DNA of 64,000 nucleotides from Microbacterium imperiale (GCF_017876655.1 NZ_JAGIOK010000001.1:1922001-1986000); one strand, 5' to 3'. Numbered from the stretch's first letter, positions 53,082-62,268 are shown. Notes: generated by a model not told the origin, from the letters alone. Translations and numbers: made by a program.

Positions 53082-54416
53082 TCATCGAGCCGCGGCGGCG
53101 TCGGGCGTCAGCGTGCGTGCCGGTGCCGGCAGTCCGAGCAGATCCCGCAGCGTCGCACCCTCGTCGTACGAGTCGCGGTACGAGCCACGCTCCTGCAGCA
53201 GCGGCACGACGCGGGTCGCGAACTCGTCGAGACCGTGCGGGGTCAGGTGCCCGACGACCGTGAAGCCGTCCGTCGCGCGCTCCTGCACGTACCGGTCGAT
53301 CTCGCTCGCGATGTGCTCCGGCGTGCCGACGAAGGTGTGCTTCGCCGTCAGCCGGATCACGAGTTCCCGCACGCTCAGCCCCTCGGCCTCCGACAGCTCG
53401 CGCAGCGACGCGATGCGCGCCTGCACGGCCTTGTGGCGGTTCGCCCAGCCGCGGGCGGTCTCCGAGCCGGTGTCGGGCTCGACGTCGGGCAGCGGCCCGT
53501 CGGGGTCGTAGCCGCTGAGGTCGCGGCCCCACACCTGCTCGAGATAGGTGAGGGCCTGCTCGGGCCGCACCTGCTGCCGTGCGATCTCACGCGATCGCTC
53601 GCGCGCCTCGGCATCCGTGTCGCCGATGACGAAGGTCGCGGCGGGCAGGATCTTGAGGGAGTCCTCGTCGCGGCCCCACGCCGCCAGACGCCCCTTGACG
53701 TCGTCGTACAACACCCGCGCCGCGTCGAAGTCCTGGTGCAGCGAGAAGATGACCTCGGCGTGCTCCGCCCCGAAATCGCGCCCGTCGGCGGAATCACCGG
53801 CCTGCACGATCACGGGACGTCCCTGCGGCGAACGCGGCACGTCGAAGAGCGCATCGACGTCGAACTGGGCGCCGGAGTGACGGATGCGGCGCGGCAGCGC
53901 CTCGCCCTCGTCCCACGAGTCCCACAGCTTCTTCGACAGCGCCGCGAACTCCTTCGCGCGCTCGTAGCGGTCGGCGTGGGCGAGGAACCCGCCGCGGCGG
54001 AAGTTCGCACCGTGGAACGCGTCGGAGCTCGTGACGGCGTTCCATCCGGCGCGCCCTGCCGACAGGTGGTCGAGGGTCGCGAGCTGGCGGGCGAGCTCGT
54101 AGGGCTCGTTGAACGTCGTGCTGAGGGTGCCGACCAGGCCGACGTGGTCGGTCACCGCGCTGAGGGCGGCCAGCACGGCGAGGGTGTTCGGGCGCCCCAG
54201 CACGTCGAGCTCGTGCACCCGGCCCTTGTGCTCGCGCAGCCGCAGCCCCTCGGCGAGGAACACGTAGTCGAAGAACCCGCGCTCGGCGGTGCGGGCGAAG
54301 TACTCGAACGCGGCGAAGTCGATCTGACTGCCCGAGGCGGGGTCGGTCCACACCGTCGTGCTGTTGACGCCGGGGAAGTGGGCGGCCAGGTGGATCTGGC
54401 GAGGCGAACGGCTCAC
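53082..54416 (-). CDS. LLM-class flavin monooxygenase (NtaA/SnaA/DszA type)
   Basis: A 444-residue FMN-dependent TIM-barrel monooxygenase. IHLAAHFPGVNSTTVWTDP at residues 7-25 is the N-terminal signature of the NtaA/SnaA/DszA subfamily, which oxidises nitrilotriacetate, pristinamycin precursors and dibenzothiophene sulfone. RTAERGFFDYVFLAEGLRLR, GRAGWNAVTSSD, FDVPRSPQGRPVIVQAGDS and VRELVIRLTAKHTFVGTPE follow. GTG 54416 overlaps the preceding LLM stop, with GAGAGAAGG upstream. A two-electron-reduced FMN must come from a reductase not obvious in this operon. Confidence 0.93.
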   Translation of the reverse strand: MSRSPRQIHLAAHFPGVNSTTVWTDPASGSQIDFAAFEYFARTAERGFFDYVFLAEGLRLREHKGRVHELDVLGRPNTLAVLAALSAVTDHVGLVGTLSTTFNEPYELARQLATLDHLSAGRAGWNAVTSSDAFHGANFRRGGFLAHADRYERAKEFAALSKKLWDSWDEGEALPRRIRHSGAQFDVDALFDVPRSPQGRPVIVQAGDSADGRDFGAEHAEVIFSLHQDFDAARVLYDDVKGRLAAWGRDEDSLKILPAATFVIGDTDAEARERSREIARQQVRPEQALTYLEQVWGRDLSGYDPDGPLPDVEPDTGSETARGWANRHKAVQARIASLRELSEAEGLSVRELVIRLTAKHTFVGTPEHIASEIDRYVQERATDGFTVVGHLTPHGLDEFATRVVPLLQERGSYRDSYDEGATLRDLLGLPAPARTLTPDAAAAR

Positions 54417-55612
54417 GGGGCGACCTTCTCTCGTGCCGGGGTGGTGCGGGGATCTTCTGCGGGGGTGACGGCGTAGCGGCTCTGCGGGCGGGGCAGCCCG
54501 AGCCGTCCGCGCAGCGTCGCGGCGTCGTCGTCGCGCAGCACCCGCGTCGCGCGCAGCAGGGGGGCGAGCCGGTCGGCGATCGCGAAGACGTCGTCGGGCT
54601 GGCGCGCCGGTCGCAGCCGCACGCCGTCGACGCCCGTCGCGGCCAGGGCTCGGATGTGATCGGCGACCTCGGTCGGCGTGCCCGCGACGACGGCGGCATC
54701 CGATCGGAACGCGCCCCCGTCCAGGTCGTCCAGTCGGGCGAGCGCGTCGTGAGCACGCCCGGGAGCGTCGTCGATGAGCACGACGACATCGGCGAACACG
54801 CGGAGACGCTCCGCCGACCGGCGCAGCTCCGCCGCCGCGCCGTCGAGCTCCGCGAGGATGCCGGTGGCCGCCGCCGGGCCGTGCGGCGTGACGAAGACGA
54901 CGTCGGCGTGCTCGGCGGCGAGGCGGTACGGCGCGCTCTCGTGCGCGAGCACCGAGATGACCGGGCGGCCCTGCGGGGAGCGCGGGACGATCGAGGCCCC
55001 CGTGATCGAGAAGAACTCGCCGGCGAAGTCGGCGTTGTGGATGCGGTCGGCGTCGACGAAGCGCCCCGTCGCGGCATCCCGGATGATCGCGTCGTCCTGC
55101 CACGAGTCCCACAGCCGCCCGAGGACGTCGGCGACCTCGCCCGCCTCGCGGAACCCGGCCTCGGCGTCGAGCTCGTCGCGTCGCCCGAAGTTCGCGCGCT
55201 CGGCCGGCGACCCGCCGACGACGAGACGCACCCCCGCGCGGCCGCGGCTGGCGACGTCGAGCGTCTGGATGCCGGTGGCCACATGGAACGGTTCCGTGTG
55301 GGTCGTCGTCACGGTGGGGACGAGGCCGATGCGGTGCGTCAGCGGCGCGAGCGCCGAGGCGAGCAGCACCGCGTCGAGTCGGCCTCGGACCCGTCCGGGG
55401 CGCGGGTCGTCGGCATCCTCGAATCGGTCGGTGAGCGCGAGGGCGTCTTCGATCGTCGCGAAGACGACACCGGCGCGGTCGAGCGCCCGGGCCTGGTCGA
55501 CCCAGGGCTTCGGGGTGACGAGATCGTGGGGGAGGACGCCCGCTGCGCGCCCGGCGGCGGGATGCCAGCCGGCGCGCTCGAGGGCGACGGCGAGGTGGAT
55601 GCGGTGCGACAT
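54413..55612 (-). CDS. LLM-class flavin oxidoreductase
   Basis: A 399-residue enzyme of the same broad class as its neighbour, but more divergent. It has IHLAVALERAGWHPAAG at its start, VTTTHTEPFHVATGIQTLD near residue 100, GRAGVRLVVGGSPAERANFG near 125 and IVPRSPQGRPVISVLAHES near 222. The conserved GRAG and PRSPQGRPV segments are shared with the next enzyme, suggesting that the two catalyse related oxidations or act in sequence. The ATG at 55612 is the first start of the seven-gene operon. Confidence 0.9.
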   Translation of the reverse strand: MSHRIHLAVALERAGWHPAAGRAAGVLPHDLVTPKPWVDQARALDRAGVVFATIEDALALTDRFEDADDPRPGRVRGRLDAVLLASALAPLTHRIGLVPTVTTTHTEPFHVATGIQTLDVASRGRAGVRLVVGGSPAERANFGRRDELDAEAGFREAGEVADVLGRLWDSWQDDAIIRDAATGRFVDADRIHNADFAGEFFSITGASIVPRSPQGRPVISVLAHESAPYRLAAEHADVVFVTPHGPAAATGILAELDGAAAELRRSAERLRVFADVVVLIDDAPGRAHDALARLDDLDGGAFRSDAAVVAGTPTEVADHIRALAATGVDGVRLRPARQPDDVFAIADRLAPLLRATRVLRDDDAATLRGRLGLPRPQSRYAVTPAEDPRTTPAREKVAP

Positions 55613-55691
55613 GCCCCCACTGTCGACCGCTGCCGACGAGCGGACCAAGGCCGCCCGTCACGCGGCGACACCTGTCGTAACCGGGGTTCGT

Positions 55692-56273
55692 TCAGGAAGA
55701 AGCGTCCCCCGACGGCGTGATGACCCGATACCGGGTGGCGACGGCGCCCGACCGGAACGGCGTGCGGTTCACCTCTTCGAGAGCGATCGGCCGCGTCAGC
55801 CCCGCGAGGAGCATCGGCCCATGCCCGGCGACGATCGGCTGCACGAGGAACTCGAACTCGTCGACCAGACCCATCTCGGCGAGGGTCGTGGGAAGCGACA
55901 CCCCACCTACCCACAGGCGCTTGCCCGGCTCGCGTTTGAGTCGTTCGACGGTACCGCGCAGGTCGTCGCGCACGAGCTCGGCGTTCCAGTCGACCGTCTT
56001 GAGCGTGCGCGAGACGACGTACTTCTTCGCCCGGTCGATGCTCTCGGCGAAGGCGATCTCCCCCGCATCCATCCATTCCGGCCAGGCGCCTGTCGCGGGC
56101 CGGCGCCACGCGGACTCCATCATCGCGTAGGTCACCCGGCCGAGCAGCAGCGCGTCCGCGTCCGCCATCTGCGCGGCCCAGAACCGCATCGACTCCTCGT
56201 CGGGCGGCAGCCCCTCGGCGTGGTCGCAGCACCCGTCGAGCGTCACGTTGATCGCGTATCGCAGCGGTCTCAT
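55692..56273 (-). CDS. RibD C-terminal / dihydrofolate-reductase-like protein
   Basis: A 193-residue reductase-fold protein. YAINVTLDGCCDHAEGLP at residues 6-23 and ADALLLGRVTYAMMES near 38-53 match the RibD-C/DHFR family. RLWVGGVSLPTTLAEMGLVDEF near 120 holds the glycine-rich NADPH-binding motif. The true substrate is unknown; many paralogues exist in actinobacteria and few are in riboflavin or folate synthesis. It starts four bases after the CDF gene stop, so it belongs to that operon. Confidence 0.9.
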   Translation of the reverse strand: MRPLRYAINVTLDGCCDHAEGLPPDEESMRFWAAQMADADALLLGRVTYAMMESAWRRPATGAWPEWMDAGEIAFAESIDRAKKYVVSRTLKTVDWNAELVRDDLRGTVERLKREPGKRLWVGGVSLPTTLAEMGLVDEFEFLVQPIVAGHGPMLLAGLTRPIALEEVNRTPFRSGAVATRYRVITPSGDASS

Positions 56274-56277
56274 GGCG

Positions 56278-57276
56278 TCACCGCGACCCGTCCGCCGCCG
56301 GGGTGACCGGCACCACCTCGGGCAGCTCGCGCACCGGCACGATGACGATGTCCTGCACCTTCCAGTCCAGGTCGACGCAGCCGGCGCGCGCCGCCTCGAG
56401 GCGGTCGAGGGTCAGCTCGTCGTCGCTCGTCGGGACGACATAGGCCTCGATGTGGAAGACATGCCCCTCGTCGCGCGCCCGGCTGCCTGCGGCCGAGACC
56501 CACGGCAGTGAGGCCAGATACGCGTCGACCTCGGCCGCGAGCGGATGCGGCTCGGCGTCGTCGAACGTCGTGGCACGGGCGTCCATGAGGTCGACGATCG
56601 CGGCGCGCAGGTTCTTCAGCCCGTCGCGCAGGATGCTCGACGCGATGAACAGCGCGGCGGCGGCATCCAGCCACCAGATGCCCAGGCCGATGCCGGTCAC
56701 GCCGACCATCGAGCCGACGGCGGTCATCCAGTCGGCCTTGTTCATGTCGGCGTCGGCGTACAGCACCTTGTTGTGCAGCTCGCGTGCGAGGCGGATCTTC
56801 GCCCGCCCCAGCAGCACGGGCGGAACGGCGGTCAGCGCCATGACGCCGATCATGAGCCAGCCGAGCCAGATCGACGCCCCGAACAGCTCGATGGTGCCGA
56901 TCGTGGGGTGCTCGCCGCTGAACAGGCCGATCGCCGAGTCGACGATGAGGTACGTGCCCATCGTCGTCAGCGCGACGGCGGCGACGAGATGACCTACTCC
57001 GACCGAGCGGTGATAGCCGTACGGATGCTGCAGCGTCGGCGATTTCCGGTTGACGCGGATCGCGATGAGGAACGCGAGCGGCGGGATGAACGACAGCAGG
57101 TCCTCGATCCACGCGGCCTTCATCGCCTGCGAGTTGCCGAGGACGAGGAAGACGAGGAACACGGTGACCGCGAGGAAGCCGATCGTCAGCCACTCGAGCC
57201 GCACGGCTCGCCGCAGCACCTCGACCTGACGGTCGGGCAGGGTGGTGCGGCCGAAGGTCACCTGTTCGGGGCTCAC
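56278..57276 (-). CDS. Cation diffusion facilitator (CDF) metal transporter
   Basis: A 332-residue CDF protein. Six helices lie in residues about 25-225; [16 protein letters not shown] near 90 and [19 protein letters not shown] near 165 hold the metal-site His/Asp residues, although the HxxxD pairs are varied. The C-terminal domain, from residue about 240, is the ferredoxin-like cytoplasmic domain. It probably exports Zn, Co or Mn in exchange for protons. GTG 57276 overlaps the stop of the mini binding-protein gene as GTGA, an unusual partner for an exporter. Confidence 0.9.
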   Translation of the reverse strand: MSPEQVTFGRTTLPDRQVEVLRRAVRLEWLTIGFLAVTVFLVFLVLGNSQAMKAAWIEDLLSFIPPLAFLIAIRVNRKSPTLQHPYGYHRSVGVGHLVAAVALTTMGTYLIVDSAIGLFSGEHPTIGTIELFGASIWLGWLMIGVMALTAVPPVLLGRAKIRLARELHNKVLYADADMNKADWMTAVGSMVGVTGIGLGIWWLDAAAALFIASSILRDGLKNLRAAIVDLMDARATTFDDAEPHPLAAEVDAYLASLPWVSAAGSRARDEGHVFHIEAYVVPTSDDELTLDRLEAARAGCVDLDWKVQDIVIVPVRELPEVVPVTPAADGSR

Positions 57277-57770
57277 AGCGCACCCGCCTTCGCCCGCTCC
57301 GACAGGAAGGTCTCGAGCCGCGAGAGGAAGGCGTTCTCGCCGAGCGGCACGAGCATGACGAGCTTGAGGGTCCGACCGTCCTGCGCCGTGATCTCCGCGT
57401 AGGGCCGGGTGACACCGGCCTTGTCGGTCCACGGTGTCTGGTCGGTGAGGCCGCCCGCGATCAGGTCGAGTCCGCCGTTCTCGAGTTCGCGCACGAGCGC
57501 CTCTTCCGACCCGACGGTCCACTCCACATCGGCGTCGAGCGAGTCGGCGAACGCACGGATCGCATCCGCCTCGCTGCCGCTCGGCTCGTCGTCGCTCACA
57601 TCCATCACCCGGCCGTTCGGCGTGACGCCGGCACGCAGGGTGCCGCCCTCGACGGCGGCCAGGGTCCCCGACGGGTCGGCGGGGATCTGCGCGCCGCATC
57701 CCGCCAACGACAGCGACGACAGCGCGAGCAGCGTCACGACGGCGACGCGCATCCGTGCCGACAGGCGCAT
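57273..57770 (-). CDS. Short SBP-like lipoprotein
   Basis: A 165-residue lipoprotein. The signal peptide ends in LSLAGC (Cys24). The rest resembles part of an amino-acid-type (family 3) binding protein: [56 protein letters not shown] and a C-terminal [14 protein letters not shown] helix. The second lobe seems missing, since relatives are about 250-300 residues. GAGGAGGAG lies just before the ATG. TACATT at 57813-57808 may be its -10. It is cotranscribed with the CDF transporter; a metal- or ligand-sensing role outside the membrane is a guess. Confidence 0.75.
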   Translation of the reverse strand: MRLSARMRVAVVTLLALSSLSLAGCGAQIPADPSGTLAAVEGGTLRAGVTPNGRVMDVSDDEPSGSEADAIRAFADSLDADVEWTVGSEEALVRELENGGLDLIAGGLTDQTPWTDKAGVTRPYAEITAQDGRTLKLVMLVPLGENAFLSRLETFLSERAKAGAL

Positions 57771-57854
57771 GCGACTCCTCCTCGGTCGAGTGGTCCGGAC
57801 GGGCCAGAATGTACTCCGCCGCTCCATCCCGCAGCAGGGGGGTTGCGCCGGAGG

Positions 57855-57866
57855 CCTATCGATAGG
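57855..57866. promoter_or_regulatory. palindrome in the purA promoter region
   Basis: CCTATCGATAGG is a perfect 12-bp palindrome that overlaps a likely -10 TAGGAT (57863-57868), 40 bases before the purA start. It may be a regulator site. Confidence 0.4.
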
Positions 57867-57905
57867 ATGGGGTGCAATCCCTCCTCGACAGAAAGGGAGA
57901 TCCGC

Positions 57906-59192
57906 ATGCCGGGAATCGTCATCGTCGGCGTCCAGTGGGGCGACGAGGGCAAGGGCAAGGCCACCGATCTGCTGGGCGACCGCACCGACTGGGTCGTCAA
58001 GTTCAACGGCGGCAACAACGCCGGACACACCGTCGTCATCGGCAACGAGAAGTACGCCCTGCACCTGCTGCCCAGCGGCATCCTCTCGCCGGGCGTCAAC
58101 GCCGTCATCGGCAACGGTGTCGTGGTCGACCTCGAGGTCCTCTTCGCCGAGCTCGAAGCGCTCTCGGCGCGCGGCCTCGACATCTCGCGCCTGAAGGTGA
58201 GCGCGAACGCGCACCTCATCACGCAGTACCACCGCACCCTCGACAAGGTGAGCGAGCGGTTCCTCGGCAAGCGGCAGATCGGCACGACCGGTCGCGGCAT
58301 CGGTCCGGCCTACGCCGACAAGATCAACCGCGTCGGCATCCGCGTGCAGGACCTGTTCGACGAGAACATCCTGCGCCAGAAGGTCGAGGGCGCCCTCGAC
58401 CAGAAGAACCACCTGCTCGTGAAGGTCTTCAACCGGCGCGCGATCACCGCCGACGAGATCGTCGACGACCTGCTGTCGTACGCCGAGCGTCTGCGGCCGA
58501 TGGTGTGCGACACCGGGCTGCTGCTGAACGACGCCCTCGACGCGGGCGACGTCGTCGTCTTCGAAGGCGGCCAGGCGACGATGCTCGACGTCGATCACGG
58601 CACCTACCCGTTCGTGACCTCGTCGTCGGCGACGGCGGGCGGCGCGGCCACCGGGTCGGGCGTCGGCCCGAACCGCCTCGACCGCATCGTCGGCATCGTC
58701 AAGGCCTACACGACGCGTGTGGGCTCGGGTCCGTTCCCCACCGAGCTGTTCGACGAGAACGGCGACTTCCTGCGCTCGCGCGGCTTCGAGTTCGGCACCA
58801 CGACCGGCCGCCCGCGCCGCGTCGGCTGGTACGACGCTCCGATCACGCGCTACGCGACGCGTATCAACGGCATCACCGACCTCGTGCTCACCAAGCTCGA
58901 CATCCTCACCGGACTCGACCAGATCCCCGTCTGCGTCGCTTACGACGTCGACGGCGAGCGGTTCGACGAGGTGCCGGTGAACCAGTCGGACTTCCACCAC
59001 GCCAAGCCGATCCTGGAGTACTTCCCCGGCTGGAAGCAGGACATCTCGACGGCACGGACCTTCGACGACCTTCCGATCGAGGCGCAGGACTACGTCCTCG
59101 CCCTCGAGGAGATGAGCGGCACCCGCATCTCGGTGATCGGTGTCGGTCCCGCGCGCGACGCGGTGATCGTCCGCCACGACCTCGTCGACTGA
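57906..59192 (+). CDS. purA: Adenylosuccinate synthetase
   Basis: A 428-residue enzyme that joins IMP and aspartate using GTP, the first committed step to [19 protein letters not shown] at residues 8-23 is the P-loop and catalytic Asp/Lys region. [46 protein letters not shown] and [14 protein letters not shown] are all classic purA motifs. The ATG has AAGGGAG eight bases upstream. Length is normal. The lactonase gene follows after one base. Confidence 0.97.
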   Translation: MPGIVIVGVQWGDEGKGKATDLLGDRTDWVVKFNGGNNAGHTVVIGNEKYALHLLPSGILSPGVNAVIGNGVVVDLEVLFAELEALSARGLDISRLKVSANAHLITQYHRTLDKVSERFLGKRQIGTTGRGIGPAYADKINRVGIRVQDLFDENILRQKVEGALDQKNHLLVKVFNRRAITADEIVDDLLSYAERLRPMVCDTGLLLNDALDAGDVVVFEGGQATMLDVDHGTYPFVTSSSATAGGAATGSGVGPNRLDRIVGIVKAYTTRVGSGPFPTELFDENGDFLRSRGFEFGTTTGRPRRVGWYDAPITRYATRINGITDLVLTKLDILTGLDQIPVCVAYDVDGERFDEVPVNQSDFHHAKPILEYFPGWKQDISTARTFDDLPIEAQDYVLALEEMSGTRISVIGVGPARDAVIVRHDLVD

Positions 59193-59193
59193 C

Positions 59194-60390
59194 GTGAGGC
59201 TGCTGCTGGGCGGCTACACCGCCGACATGGGCGGTGAGGCGCGCGGCATCGGCCTGATCCACGCGGGCGACCCGGATGCCGCCACGGCGGGCGGCCAGCT
59301 CGCGCTGCGGCCCGAGGTGACCGCCGCGTCGTCTCCCTCGTGGGTGACGCGGCATCCGACGCTCGACGTGATCTATGCGGCGCTCGAGTACCGCGGCGAG
59401 GTGCAGGCGTACCGCCGCACCGGTCCCGACACGTGGACGCCGCTCGGCGCCCCCGTACCGGCCGGTGAGTCGGTGTGCCACGTCGCGGTGGCCCCCGACG
59501 GCGGCTCGCTCGTGGCGAGCTGCTGGAGTGACGGCCGCGTCGTCCGGATGCGGCTGGATGCCGCGGGTGCGATCTCGTCGCCCGTCGTCGCTCCCGCCGC
59601 AGTGGACCCGTACGGACCGGATGCCGCCGACCCGGCCGCCGCCGCCGCGTCAGCATCCGCGGGTGACATCGATCTCGCGGCGGCGGCGCGCGCCTTGCGC
59701 GAGGCCGCCGGCCCCGAGTTCGCCCACCTCGTGCCCGGCCACGACGAACCGCTGCGGGCCGCGCCTTCCTCGGTGACAGACACCGACCCCGCGACGCGTC
59801 CGTCACGCGCGCACCAGGCGCGCTACCTGCCTCGCGGCCTCATCGTCACGACCGACATGGGCCTGGACCTCGTCCGGTTCTGGCGCGACTCCGCCGCGGG
59901 CCTGCGCCGCGTTCAGGAGGTCGCCCTGCCCCTCGGCAGCGGGCCGCGCCACACGCTGTGGCATCCGAGCGGTCACCTCTACGTGCTCACCGAGCTCTCG
60001 CGTGAGGTGTTCGTGCTCGGTGCCGACCGCGAGGGCACGTGGCGGATGCTGTCGGCGACCCCGCTCGCGGGCGTCCTCGCCGACGACACCGCCGCCGAGA
60101 TCGCGATGACTCCCGACGGCGAGACCGTCTACGCCGGAGTCCGCGGCAGCGACACCCTCGGCGTGCTGCGGGTGCGCGACGCCGGCGACCGGCTGCAGCA
60201 GCTCGCGCTCGTCGACGCGGGCGTGCGGTGGCCGCGTCACCACGTCGTCGTCCGCGACACGCTGCTCGTGGCGGGTCAGCTGTCGGACGAGGTCGTCTCG
60301 ATGACGCGCGACCCGCGCACCGGGGTGCCCGGCCGGCCGCGCCACCGGGTCACGGCGCCGAGCCCGACCTGCCTGCTTCCGCTGCCCTGA
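59194..60390 (+). CDS. Lactonase-family seven-bladed beta-propeller protein
   Basis: A 398-residue protein of the YbhE/6-phosphogluconolactonase (PF10282) family. LLLGGYTADMGGEARGIGL at the start, SPSWVTRHPTLDVIYAALEY near 50, VAVAPDGGSLVASCWSDGRV near 95 and GSGPRHTLWHPSGHLYVLTE near 248 are repeat blades. An Ala/Asp-rich insert of roughly 80 residues (about 125-205) interrupts the propeller and seems unusual. It starts with GTG one base after the purA stop, so it is cotranscribed with it. It may hydrolyse a sugar lactone; other propeller functions are possible. Confidence 0.85.
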   Translation: MRLLLGGYTADMGGEARGIGLIHAGDPDAATAGGQLALRPEVTAASSPSWVTRHPTLDVIYAALEYRGEVQAYRRTGPDTWTPLGAPVPAGESVCHVAVAPDGGSLVASCWSDGRVVRMRLDAAGAISSPVVAPAAVDPYGPDAADPAAAAASASAGDIDLAAAARALREAAGPEFAHLVPGHDEPLRAAPSSVTDTDPATRPSRAHQARYLPRGLIVTTDMGLDLVRFWRDSAAGLRRVQEVALPLGSGPRHTLWHPSGHLYVLTELSREVFVLGADREGTWRMLSATPLAGVLADDTAAEIAMTPDGETVYAGVRGSDTLGVLRVRDAGDRLQQLALVDAGVRWPRHHVVVRDTLLVAGQLSDEVVSMTRDPRTGVPGRPRHRVTAPSPTCLLPLP

Positions 60391-60411
60391 CGCTGCCCTG
60401 ACGCCGGATCC

Positions 60412-61563
60412 TCAGACGCCGCGCTTCTTGGCGTCCTGTCGCGGGATGATGATCTGGTTGACGATCAGCAGGATCGACGCGGTGACCGGGATCGCGACGA
60501 GCGCGCCGAGCAGGCCCAGCAGCGTTCCGCCGACGAGCGCGCCGATGACGACGAGCGAGCCCGGCACCGACACCGTGCGGTTCATCACGCGCGGGGTCAG
60601 CAGGTAGGCCTCGATCTGCATGTAGACGAGATAGGTCACCGCGAAGATGATCGCGGTGAGCGGAGCCGTTGGGTTGGTCAGGAACGTGACGACCGTGGCG
60701 CCGACCCAGAACAGCACCGATCCGACGAGCGGGATGAGCGTGATGGCGAACGCCAGCACCGCCAGCAGGGCGGCGAACGGCACCCCGAGGATCGTGAGCA
60801 GGATGAAGGCGAAGACCGCGTTCATCGCCGCCAGCACCACCATGCCGGCCAGGTAGCCACCGACGGACTCGGTGATCTGCCGCGTCATCTCGGCGACGGT
60901 CTCGCGCGAACGGGCCGGCGAGAGACGCACGAGCGCGTTCTTCATCTTCGGCAGCGAGGCCAGGAAGTACAGGCTGAGCACGAGCACGATGATCGCGCCC
61001 GAGATCGCGGTCACGACGTTGACCCCCACCTGCAGCAGTCCACCGCCGATGGCGGCGATGTTCGAGGGATTCGTGACGAAGCTCTGGATCTCGTCGAAGA
61101 CGTCGCTCAGGCTGTCGCCGAAGGTGTTCTCGAGCCACAGCACCGCCTCGCTGTGCAGGATGTCGTCGACGATCGAGGGCACGTCGCGCACGAACTGCTC
61201 GACCTGCCGGACCACCGGCGGCAGCACGATCCACAGCATGCCGGCGATCACCGCCGCGAGGGCCGCGAACGTGATGACGATGCCCCACGCGCGCTTGATG
61301 CCGCGCCGCACGAGGAACCGGACGAGCGGGTCGAGCGCGAGCGCCACGAACAGCGCGATCGCGATGTAGATGAGAACCGTCGACAGGCTCGAGATCGCCA
61401 GGCCCAGGACGATCGCGGTGAGCGCCCCGAGGGTCAGGAAGAACCCGGCGGCGAAGGGGCGGGCCAGGCCGCCCCACACGGGGCGGTCGCGCGTCGCGAA
61501 CTCGGTCTCGGTCGATGCCGACGACCCCGCCGCGCCGGTACTGCTGATGCGAGGCTTCGTCAT
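60412..61563 (-). CDS. AI-2E family transporter
   Basis: A 383-residue membrane protein of the AI-2E/PerM family with about eight helices: two near residues 35-85, an amphipathic middle, and a C-terminal bundle with FAITLIPLVGSVLFWVGATVV. The family includes AI-2 exporters and Na+/H+ antiporters, so cargo is uncertain. ATG 61563 is chosen because TAGAGT ends six bases upstream; the GTG at 61569 would touch the box. It converges on the lactonase gene with a 21-base gap. Confidence 0.92.
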   Translation of the reverse strand: MTKPRISSTGAAGSSASTETEFATRDRPVWGGLARPFAAGFFLTLGALTAIVLGLAISSLSTVLIYIAIALFVALALDPLVRFLVRRGIKRAWGIVITFAALAAVIAGMLWIVLPPVVRQVEQFVRDVPSIVDDILHSEAVLWLENTFGDSLSDVFDEIQSFVTNPSNIAAIGGGLLQVGVNVVTAISGAIIVLVLSLYFLASLPKMKNALVRLSPARSRETVAEMTRQITESVGGYLAGMVVLAAMNAVFAFILLTILGVPFAALLAVLAFAITLIPLVGSVLFWVGATVVTFLTNPTAPLTAIIFAVTYLVYMQIEAYLLTPRVMNRTVSVPGSLVVIGALVGGTLLGLLGALVAIPVTASILLIVNQIIIPRQDAKKRGV

Positions 61564-61569
61564 GGTCAC

Positions 61570-61575
61570 ACTCTA
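61570..61575 (-). promoter_or_regulatory. -10 box of AI-2E transporter gene (leaderless)
   Basis: TAGAGT on the minus strand ends six bases before the ATG at 61563. Confidence 0.5.
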
Positions 61576-61663
61576 GGACGGGTGACCGGATGCCGCCGGG
61601 GCCCGGCGCCCGAATGGGTCCCGCCCCGACGCGGGCGGTAGGGTCGGCGGGGGAGGAGCCGCC

Positions 61664-61960
61664 ATGACCGACGCCACGACCGAACTCCAGCGCCTGCGCG
61701 CGAGCATCGACAACATCGACGCCGCGCTCGTCTTCATGCTGGCCGAGCGCTTCCGCTGCACGAAGCAGGTCGGTGAGTTGAAGGCGGAGCACGGGATGCC
61801 GGCATCCGATCCCGGCCGCGAGGAGCGCCAGATCGCCCGCCTGCGGCGCCTCGCCGAAGAGGCGGACCTCGACCCCGAGTTCGCGCAGAAGTGGTTCGGC
61901 TTCGTGGTCGCGGAGGTCATCCGGCACCACCGCATCGCCGCCGAGGACACCGCCGACTGA
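61664..61960 (+). CDS. Chorismate mutase, AroQ class
   Basis: A 98-residue all-helical chorismate mutase that converts chorismate to prephenate for Phe/Tyr synthesis. LQRLRASIDNIDAALVFMLAERFRC opens with the active-site Arg of helix one. KQVGELKAEHGMPASDPGREE and RQIARLRRLAEEADLDPEF follow, and a C-terminal FGFVVAEVIRHHR closes. GGAGGAG precedes the ATG, and a TAGGGT -10 lies further upstream. There is no signal peptide, so it is cytoplasmic. It is monocistronic. Confidence 0.93.
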   Translation: MTDATTELQRLRASIDNIDAALVFMLAERFRCTKQVGELKAEHGMPASDPGREERQIARLRRLAEEADLDPEFAQKWFGFVVAEVIRHHRIAAEDTAD

Positions 61961-62016
61961 GGTTGCGCCACGCGGGCACGCAGCGCGCGCGTGATACCGG
62001 AATGGCCGGTCCCGAG

Positions 62017-62037
62017 GCAAATCGTCTATCGATTTGC
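62017..62037. promoter_or_regulatory. Inverted repeat upstream of betaine transporter
   Basis: GCAAATCG (62017-62024) and CGATTTGC (62030-62037) are perfect 8-base arms with a five-base centre, A/T-rich against the background, in the 308-base gap before the ProV-like gene. The rest of the gap holds a GGCCC/GGGCC hairpin (62069-62083) and GC-rich repeats that could be a leader; I see no gene in it. Confidence 0.45.
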
Positions 62038-62268
62038 GACCCTCCGCCAGACGTGAAACGTTGGATGAGGCCCATGACGGGCCGTACCCGACCAGTCCGC
62101 GGTCGCTGGTGGTGACCCCGAGGTCGCCAGACCGGTGAGCGTATGGTCGGCGGCCCGTGCCCGTGGATCCGACATCCACCCGCCGTGGCGCTGTCGCGAG
62201 ACGTGCGCCGGGAGGTCGCCACCCGGGCGTGACCGATGCAGCCCTGCACCGGGCTGCCGAGGTGTCCA

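Noticed and set aside
53082..55661. Apparent 859-residue single LLM protein
   Set aside because: Only its C-terminal part is an LLM; the upstream part is a shadow of the first LLM gene in another frame.
57273..59177. Long minus-strand frame including the mini binding protein
   Set aside because: The part opposite purA is antisense filler; the lipoprotein signal begins at 57770.
61961..62268. c-di-AMP (ydaO) riboswitch before the betaine transporter
   Set aside because: Expected conserved segments were not found by eye.
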